Source: Thoreauomyces humboldtii
Taxonomy: Eukaryota > Chytridiomycota > Chytridiomycetes > Spizellomycetales > Powellomycetaceae
DNA length: 20,288 nucleotides
Assembly: GCA_027596035.1 (NCBI GenBank)
Contig: JADGJA010000386.1
Location: forward strand, 1 to 20,288
Direction of reading: 5' to 3'
Below the pieces are notes generated by a model that saw only the letters and a program-made list of their open reading frames with translations, did not search any database and was not told the DNA's origin. A program made the position numbers and the translations under genes. Of this stretch, positions 10,301-20,288 are shown in pieces (within the stretch, counting starts at the first letter, position 1; every line of letters starts with the position of its first letter).

Positions 10301-11401
10301 CAGACTCTATAGATTCTTATGCGTACGATGGGCATAGATGTAAAGCCTGGAATGGGCAAGAGTCTCAGAACGTAAGCTACATCGTGTCTTGCGATTCTCG
10401 AGTGTATTAACGCCTAATTATTTTTGTTTGACAGAATCACTACGGGGAGACCTGGGAACAGGGTGATATCATCACGGCTATGATTGATCTGGACAAAAGA
10501 GAAATATCGTTTTCGCGCAATGGCAATTTCCTCGGCGTGGCATTTACAGGTGTTTCCAAGGAGATCGTGTGGTACGTTCCCGCATCACAAAAGGAGTGAC
10601 CGCCGCAAATGAAAGTAGGCTAATCCTCATCCTAACCTTTGGAGGTACCCTGCGGTCTCACTCGCATCTGGTCAAGGCTGCGCGGCCCGATTTGGACAAT
10701 TAGAACCGCTCCAATACCTTCTTCCAGGCTACCAACCAGTTACGAAGGGTCTCGATCTCAGGAGTCCCACAGACCGCGCCCCCTCTCGACCACTGCCACA
10801 AGATTGGGGTAGTTTCGATGCATGTCTATATTTCGAAGCTCGCATCGGTTTAAAAGGATTGCCCATTAACAGGTGGGTCCATGCGTTCTATGCACGTAAA
10901 TCAGTGGACCCGCTTATAGTTATCAAATATAGCGTAGCCCAGGTTGGGCTGAGAGCCGCCGATGGCAGGGTGGTATCTTTGGCCTTCTCAAAAGGCGGAT
11001 ATGTCTCCTTTCTTGATTCGACATTGCAAGGCAACCAACAAGCCCTCCAAGTATCAGATCTGGACCAACTAGTTGGCAAGGTGTCGTCTGACGACCCTGC
11101 TCGTTCTCCATTACGTGTCCTTTCCACTTGGTCAGGGCTTGATATCGCAGAGGGCGATGTGGTGGGCTGCGGGGTACTTGCTGACGGTACGTCCGTCAAG
11201 TTCACATTGAACGGGGACAATCTAGGTAATGTTCGCCTTCTTATCCGCGCCGTAGTTCCAGTTGATAATGTTTCATGCGAAGGGCCAGAACTGGAGGTCC
11301 GTCAGTTGAGCGCACCGCTCTGCCCGTGGCTTCATTCATGTCCGCAATTTCTCCTGAAGCTCGAGCCTCCCTTTGACTCGCGATCCTTTGCCGCTCTTTA
11401 G
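7385..11401 (+). CDS. Armadillo-repeat protein with C-terminal SPRY domains (14 exons)
   Basis: Model: join(7385..7418, 7480..8151, 8216..8272, 8326..8454, 8512..8615, 8653..8698, 8757..8852, 8903..9058, 9125..9250, 9321..9809, 9874..10242, 10304..10371, 10435..10571, 10645..11401), 3240 nt, 1079 aa. Residues 1 to about 680 are helical armadillo/HEAT-like repeats, for example NGFLKILARLVRKET, AGFLQVIAPLTRL, GCLWALAYMSDQALLHDLL and YAGCALLLNITTLS. A SPRY domain follows. It has FGYEIVIRTPGILQLGW, DSYAYDGHRCKAWN, WEQGDIITAMIDLDKREISF and SRNGNFLGVAF, closest in my memory to the SPRY of RNF123/KPC1. A second SPRY-like unit has YFEARIGL, VGLRAADG, GDVVGCGVLADGTSVKFTLN. No RING is present. SPRY domains bind protein ligands, so a scaffold or adaptor is likely; the actual function is unknown. 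The start is the only in-frame ATG before the repeats. The 3' end is ambiguous: splicing 11226..11296 would stop at 11376 instead (1047 aa). Confidence 0.82.
8616..8652 (+). other. Probable 37-nt intron in the ARM/SPRY gene
   Basis: Removing these bases joins GCLWAL to AYMSDQALL in phase and restores an armadillo helix. Reading through gives a stop at about 8684. The ends are GTGGGT and TTTAG. It is much shorter than the other introns here (50-127 nt), so a sequence error is the alternative. Confidence 0.6.
9251..9320 (+). other. Probable GC-AG intron in the ARM/SPRY gene
   Basis: The boundary is GAG|GCAAGT, the usual context of GC donors, with an actaat branch-like site and a CCTTAG acceptor. 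It joins MVRR to DPLLSEYVVG in phase. No nearby GT donor gives a compatible phase. Confidence 0.65.
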
Positions 11402-11420
11402 TCGTGGCATCCAGCTGTTT

Positions 11421-14887
<3,467 letters not shown>

Positions 14888-16586
14888 ATGACTTCCTTTG
14901 ACTCAAAAAGAGATCAAAGGTCACGGCTGCCCGTGACCGTATGCGGCCGTTTCTTATCAGCAAACCTAGCAACGATGCTCCAGTCACGAATCTTTCATCA
15001 CGATCGAGAATACCGTTATCCACGTCGATCACCAACTAGCACCTTCACCGTCTCCACCTTTTCTCTTTTCCAAACAAAACCACGTCACCGGTTGCTGGCA
15101 ATCGGCATCATCCTTCTTTTTGTGCTTTACTGTGCTCGTTCTCGCACCAGCGATGCCATCCAGTACCACGAATTTGAACAAGCGACGATGCTACGACATC
15201 CAATACCACCTGGGTTCGGACCCGGGTTCAAAGACGCCGTAGGCGCATTCCAGGATGGCCAACCTCAACGCCGAGCACCTGTCGACATGTCACCACAGGA
15301 CCCGGCAGATTCACCTCCCTCCCTCGTCGAGATGATGGTAAACGAAGACGACGACATCGCGGCAGAGGGCTCCGAGTCTCTCGAAAAGGACTTTCCCGAC
15401 AGATCGCCTCGAGCCGAAGACCGTCTAGATATGTTCGCTGTCGCGTTGAAGACCGGGGTGGATGTCGTGCACCAACGCGCACCCATACAGCTCATGTCGT
15501 ATCTCAAACCGATCCGAAACCTGATCGTCATCGGAGACGGAGAGGTTCAGGTGGGAGACAAGACGATGATCAATGTCATCGGCGATCGGTACGGTCCGAG
15601 AGACAAGGACCCGCTATTGGAAGGTAACGAGAACCATCAAGCGCAGTTGTTTTGAATTCAATGCATCTTGATGATCTAACATGCATGCATTCATAGGCGG
15701 GCAACCAAAGGCCAATCCGGACTCACCAGACGCTGAAGCAGTCACCGTGGACGAAGACTCGTTGGGCTGGAAAGCCGACGGTCACAAGAACCTCCCGGGG
15801 TTCCAAGCCCTCTGGGAACGCTATCCAAAAGCCGACTGGTTTCTGATGATCGACGACGATACGTACGTCTTCTTCGACAACTTGGCGGACCGTCTCTCCA
15901 TGTACAACCCGGACGGGAAGCACTACTTTGGATCGAACACGCAGTTCGTCGGTTGTGACGGCGTCCAGGTCTGGGGGGCCGGACCCGGGTTCGCGCACGG
16001 GGGATCGGGGATCGTGATCTCCCGAGGTGCCATGAAGGAGATGGTTGAGGGTCTGGAAGGTCAGGACGGATGCATCGAAAAGTACAAGACGTGCTGGGCG
16101 GGTGACGTGCGCACCTCCCTGTGTCTGAGGGATCAAGGAATCCTTCTGCATTCTCCGGACGGGTTCTCATCGTCTCCGCCCAACCGCGAGTACGGGTTTC
16201 CCCACGACCCGTGCGAGCGGCCGTTGACGTTCCACCATCTGCTCGTCAAGCAGACCCAGGACCTTTACGACGTCGAGAAGAGGGTCACGGAACGGCGCGG
16301 AAAGGGTTCGGTGACGTTCGGTGACATCTTTTGGGACTGGCACGCTGAGACTGAACTGATCGATGACTTCGATCGGAAGGGGGGCGATTACATGGCCGCT
16401 CTGGTCAGCAACATCGAGGACTGCAGGTCCTTTTGCACTTCGAGAAAAGTCTGTGTTGCTTACTCCTACGACGGGTCCACGTGTATGCTGAAGGACAAGA
16501 TCCCAGGAGGAAAGTCGATCCCTGGAACGTCGTCCGGAGTCCTTCGAGAACGTTATACATGCACTGCGCGGGGTGCGGGCTTTTGA
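14888..16586 (+). CDS. GT31/fringe-like glycosyltransferase with C-terminal PAN/apple domain
   Basis: Model: join(14888..15623, 15697..16586), 541 aa; starting at the second ATG (14975) gives 512 aa. The 73-nt intron has a ctaac branch site. The N-terminus is basic, followed by one membrane segment (about 69-82, LLAIGIILLFVLYC), so this is a Golgi-type type II membrane protein with an acidic, Pro-rich stem. The catalytic domain contains KADWFLMIDDDTYVF with the metal-binding DDD at about 298-300, then HYFGSNTQFVGC and FAHGGSGIVISRGAM, then CWAGDVRTSLCLRDQGI and HHLL. This order fits the fringe/core-1 galactosyltransferase group of GT31. The donor sugar cannot be told; galactose, GlcNAc and glucose are all known in the family. 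About residues 460-537 resemble a PAN/apple domain (GDYMAAL, EDCRSFCTSRKVCVAYSYD, CMLKDKIPGG, SGVL), a likely carbohydrate- or protein-binding module. It converges on the ADC synthase gene. Confidence 0.85.
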
Positions 16587-16772
16587 TTTATCTCTTTTTC
16601 ACCAGTCGAATACTCAACTCCATCTGTTGGAGCGACTTTTCATTTCTACCTTAACCATGTCTAGAAAACTATCTACACGCAGCGTCCAAAACACTTCAAC
16701 TACCTAATCCCTTCCAAATCGAGCGGTCCTGCTCCGTACACGTGCATGATGCTAGGATGCGGTGTGTCAGTC
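16587..16772. other. Convergent 3' intergenic spacer
   Basis: This 186-bp spacer separates the GT31 stop from the ADC synthase stop. It is pyrimidine-rich just after 16586 and otherwise shows no element I recognise. Confidence 0.5.
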
Positions 16773-19693
16773 TTAGCCGAACGAGGGCGTAAACCAGATT
16801 AGTATATACCTCGGAAGTACTGAATTTGCCTTCAGTATCATCTCGTCAAACTCCTCTTCAGGATCCGACAGAGCGACGATGGCTCCGCCCGCTCCAACCG
16901 ATACCTCTGCATATGACCATAGAAGTGAAATAAGCCTGGGCGCCATGAATGACGCAGCGTTGTGGCAAAAGGGCTGAGCCTTACCGTTTTCATAGCACAC
17001 TGCCGTCCGAATGACGACGCTAAACTCGGCCGCGCCTCCAAGAGAGAAGTATCCCAGCACCCCGGAATATGGTCCTCTTCGTCCGACCTCCAGATCCTCC
17101 AGGATTCGCACGGTTCGGGTCTTTGGTGCACCTGTCATGGACCCAGGAGGAAACGCGTGAACCAGAGCGTCGACAGGTGTGAGGTTGGAGCGGAGAGTTC
17201 CGCGGACGGTGGTGACAAGCTGATGCACAGTCTTGTAGGATTCGATGTGAAAGAGTGAAGGAACGTGGACGGACAGAGGAGTGCAGATAGTGTTAAGATC
17301 GTTTCGAATGAGATCAACAATCTGCAAGGAACAGAGTCAATACAGATAAGAAACCGCATCCGTCGGAAATGACTCCGTAAAATAGAGTGGATGAGTACCA
17401 TAAGGTTTTCGGCCCGATTTTTTTCGTCGGCTTGCAGGTCCCGACACCTTCTCTCATCCTCTAGTTCGAGATCTCGCTCCGTCATGCCTTCCTCCCACTC
17501 AGCTCTCCTGACTGTACCCTTGATAGGTTTCATGGTCACTTCGCCACGCTCTTCGACGCGCATGAACCTCTCGGGACTCGAGCTGGCGATCGCAAATGAG
17601 GGTCCGAACCGAAGAAAGGCGCCGTATGGGGCTGGATTGCGAGCACGGATGTCGATGTAAAGAGAAAGAGGGTCGGGTCGTGGCGCAGGATGTGGAGGCA
17701 GCGACTGAGTGATCTGCGTGGTGAGGCAAACTTCGTACGTTTCGCCGTTTGTAATGTTGCGGAGTGACTCGCGGACCTTGGCGAGGTAAGAAGCCTGTGG
17801 GTCGCGTAATCGGAGGGGCGGTAAAGCCACAGTGGGAGGGAAAGCTGTGTTGTTCAAATGAACGGGAAGGTATTTCTTTTGCCGTACTCCGTTAACCTGC
17901 ATAGCAAGAATCTCGACTCCTCGATTTCGGATCCATTCGGCTGCGTCCGCTTTGGCATCATCATCTCCGTACTCCACGGCGAGTAGCCACATCTCCTTGT
18001 CGATGTGATCGAAGACCACCACCCGGTCTCCCAAGACAAAGCTTGCATCGGGTGGAGTGGACGTTATAGACGACTTGGCCAAATGTTCGGTTGCTTTGAT
18101 GGCTCCGAGACGCTCTTCTTTCATCTCGTAGCCGAAGAATCCGACCAATCCGCCGGTGAACGGGAACGGGAGAGCATCCAGTTCGTCGTCATGCATGACC
18201 ACACGGCTGTTCCTCAGGCCGTGCGCCTGCATGGTCTGCGCCACGTATGAGAAGAAGGTTTCGGATGGTGGTAGGACGTGGTGGATGGGTGGAGCAGTCG
18301 ATATGTAAGGCCTCTGCAGTTTCGAATCGGACGCTGCCAGTTTCGTCGTAGTGATCGTACGACTCGCCACATGATAGTCAAGGGCGAAACTGAGGAGTAA
18401 ATCCCTGTCAGTTCCCCGCCAAGGGAAGAATTTGCTCGTTGCAGACGCACCTGCAGGCGGTCGACATGGAACCCATATAGGAGAATCTACTAAGAGACTT
18501 TTCCACCTTGGCAGAATCAAGCCAGAACGAGATCTGATCATCTTTGTAAATGTGTTCGAACAGCGTCTTTGGATCTACCCATGTCCCTGAGAGCCGCTTC
18601 GCATGGATCAGCGTCTCCTTCCGGAACCCTTTCGGCGATTCCCGCAGCAGAGGTCCGGGGACTACGCCCAATTGCATGATGTCGTCCGGTACAGGTCCGC
18701 GCCTGGCGCTGCCTTCGGTGGTGTCACAGAACCTCGCTGCCAGAGCAAAGAAATTTGCAATCAAGCGCGTTCCTCCTTCCGTGCAGATAGATTCCGGATG
18801 GAACTGGACTCCCCAGATCGGACGCTCGCGATGCTCCAAGCCCTGTATGACGTACTCACCGCCTTGATCGTCCTCGGCGGGATCCTTCGTCCATGCTGTC
18901 ACGCGCAGACAGGAAGGAAGGTCTGCAGGCCTGACGACCAACGAATGGTAGCGAACGGCGGAAAATGGATTTGGGAGACCTTCAAAGAGGCTGGTATCAG
19001 AGTGACAGGAACTAGGGGAGGTAGGTGATGGCGTGTGGTGCACGGGGCTTAGACGGCCATGCATAGGTGTGCGGGCGAGCTGCACGGTTCCGCCGAATAC
19101 CGATGCGACGCCTTGATGGCCCAGACAGACGCCCAGGATCGGGAGAGAAGCATGCCGGAGAAGCTCGGCGCATATCCCAAAGTCCTGCATGGCTGATCAT
19201 CAGATGCATGCTTTCACTGTGAAGGCGGACGGATGTGGGAGGGAACTTACTGCATCTCGCTCCGGGCGGCCTGGCCCAGGAGAGATAACGACGCAATCGA
19301 CGTGCGGCAGTATCCGGTCTCTTACATCTGCCCTGTACGAGAGACCAGGTTGAGCTTTCCTCTGTTTCAAGTCTTGGTTTTCGGTCCCAGCTCCGAAGCA
19401 AGCAAAGTATACCAGGAGAATTGGTCGTTGCGGATGACGAGGGGGAGAGGCCCGTTGGGTCTGCAGCAATACTGGTACAGGTTGAAGGTGTAAGAATCGT
19501 AGTTGTCTATGATGAGGGTGCGGAGGAGAGTGGGTGATGGCGGTGGTGGTTGTGTCGGAGTATCCTGGGTTCGCGTAGGTCTGGTTGGCGGAACAGCGGT
19601 AACGGTAGCGGTAGCAGTAGCAGTAGCCGTAGCAGTGGCAGCAGCAGCAGCAGCGGTGGGACGGGGAGGAGAGGGAGGTGGGGATATCGACAT
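16773..19693 (-). CDS. ABZ1: Fused aminodeoxychorismate (para-aminobenzoate) synthase, PabA-PabB type (6 exons)
   Basis: Model: complement(19693..19413, 19332..19251, 19184..18451, 18404..17399, 17321..16985, 16906..16773), 2574 nt, 857 aa. It converts chorismate and glutamine to 4-amino-4-deoxychorismate, the first committed step to PABA and folate. Residues about 50-275 are a class I glutamine amidotransferase: LIIDNYDSYTFNLYQY, VVISPGPGRPE, nucleophile Cys141 in LGVCLGHQG, and His250/Glu252 in GVQFHPES. The C-terminal half is the chorismate-binding domain: GGLVGFFGYE, NGETYEVCLTTQ, SSPERF, MKPIKGTVRR, ENLMIVDLIRNDL, PPGSMTGAPK, YSGVLGYFS and GAGGAIVALSDPEEE. Lys of PIKGT (about 661) marks ADC synthase rather than anthranilate synthase (PIAGT). 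The start at 19693 gives a low-complexity Pro/Ala/Thr leader of about 50 residues. The frame is open further upstream to 20062, but that part is low-complexity and is probably leader. The last few residues after SVLPR could change if another short intron exists. Confidence 0.95.
19601..19657. repeat. Degenerate gtagca/gcagca repeat inside the ADC synthase leader
   Basis: Trinucleotide and hexanucleotide units (gtagcg, gtagca, then gcagca) run for about 57 bp. On the minus strand they encode an uninterrupted Ala then Ala-Thr run in the N-terminal leader, before LIIDNYDSY. This is slippage-prone and probably variable in length. Confidence 0.8.
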
Positions 19694-19781
19694 GATGAAG
19701 AGTTCAATATAAAAAAAGTTAAAGTCTTTAGCCACAGATGCGTCTTCTCCTTCTCTTCTTCCACTTCCTTGCCCTGGTTGC

Positions 19782-19827
19782 CTATATATGATATATGATG
19801 TATATATATATGATATATATCTATATG
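19782..19827. repeat. AT microsatellite
   Basis: Repeated tatata, gatata and gatgta units lie within the promoter region. The low complexity is directly visible. Confidence 0.85.
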
Positions 19828-19870
19828 CAAGGGGCAAGTTGTTGAAGGTGCAAGTGTGAGCTCTCGTGTG

Positions 19871-19931
19871 AGAAGAGCGAGAGGGAGAGAGAGGGAGAGA
19901 GAGACAGAGCGACGAGAGCGACGAGAGACGG
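19871..19931. repeat. GAGA purine tract
   Basis: Runs of gagagg and gagaga pass into gacgagagc repeats. The strong purine bias on the plus strand is directly visible. Confidence 0.8.
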
Positions 19932-20123
19932 AAAGCAAGGATTTGGGGGAGAGAAACGCGACCCCACCCACACGCACGTTTGGAACGCGAGTGCGAGCGA
20001 AAGAGACATGGAGGACTGCGCCTCCCCACCTCTCCTGAGAGTTGACGGGTTAGGATTGTCACAACCCTTCCATCACCCAGATCGTCACATCACTCCCCCA
20101 ACAACGACCCTCCCTCGCCCAAC

Positions 20124-20278
20124 ATGTTCTTCAAGCGAGCACTGGCATACGTTATACTCGCGGTATTGGTGGCGCTGGCCGCTGCAAAGTCGCAGGCTCC
20201 CGGTGTCAGCAAGGTCGTGGAGCTCACCGATGCAAACTTTGACGAACACGTTTCAAAGGGAGAATGGGTCTTTGAAGT
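20124..20278 (+). CDS. First exon of a secreted thioredoxin-fold/PDI-like protein (3' partial)
   Basis: The ATG at 20124 opens MFFKRALAYVILAVLVALAAA, a clear signal peptide of about 21 residues. The mature start carries VVELTDANFDEHV and KGEWVFEV. This is the usual beginning of an a-type thioredoxin domain in PDI-family proteins, where the next residues would be F/Y-A-P-W-C-x-x-C. A donor GTAAGA directly follows base 20278 (exon phase 2), so the active site lies in the next exon outside the window. The expected role is disulfide exchange in the endoplasmic reticulum. It could equally be a TMX- or Mpd1-like one-domain protein or a full PDI. Confidence 0.75.
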
Positions 20279-20288
20279 GTAAGAAGGC

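Larger units (their letters stand above)
19694..20123. promoter_or_regulatory. Divergent upstream region of ADC synthase and PDI-like genes
   Basis: These 430 bp separate two divergent start codons. They contain an AT-only microsatellite (about 19782-19827, repeated tatata/gatata) and a purine-rich GAGA-type tract (about 19871-19931). Pyrimidine-rich sequence with many CCC and ACC runs precedes the PDI-like start (20050-20123). The TATATA stretch lies about 90-135 bp upstream of the ADC synthase start and could supply a TATA function. Confidence 0.5.

Noticed and set aside
19503..19712. Plus-strand frame rich in Val/Ala/Gly
   Set aside because: It is the antisense of the Ala/Thr repeat leader of ADC synthase.

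Overview
The window is nuclear DNA of a gene-dense eukaryote with short introns (mostly 50-80 nt, GT-AG). I read it as a zoosporic (flagellated) fungus of the chytrid type. The reasons are two motile-cilium genes (enkurin and CFAP57) next to a fused para-aminobenzoate synthase of the fungal/plant/protist type. This assignment is an inference; another flagellated protist is not excluded. Nothing looks prokaryotic, viral or CRISPR-like.

Layout: (1) 3-392 (+), 3' end of a bulb-lectin-like protein. (2) 1863-601 (-), four-exon enkurin. (3) 1864-2782, the shared upstream region of two divergent flagellar genes. (4) 2783-7146 (+), twelve-exon CFAP57, a WD40 plus coiled-coil axonemal protein. (5) 7385-11401 (+), a fourteen-exon armadillo-repeat/SPRY protein that I cannot assign to a named family. 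(6) 14330-11421 (-), a RecQ5-like helicase whose stop codon lies 19 bp from the stop of gene 5. (7) 14331-14887, divergent promoter region. (8) 14888-16586 (+), a GT31/fringe-like glycosyltransferase with a C-terminal PAN/apple domain. (9) 19693-16773 (-), fused aminodeoxychorismate synthase. (10) 19694-20123, divergent promoter with AT and GA tracts. (11) 20124-20278 (+), first exon of a secreted thioredoxin-fold/PDI-like protein that runs off the window.

Exon models were built by hand from splice motifs, phase agreement and family motifs. In every complete gene the joined exons give an uninterrupted reading frame whose length is a multiple of three. The most interesting points are a probable 2-nt exon in the RecQ gene, the divergent enkurin/CFAP57 pair, the armadillo plus RNF123-type SPRY architecture, a likely GC-AG intron, a 37-nt intron, and the tightly convergent RecQ and ARM/SPRY 3' ends.
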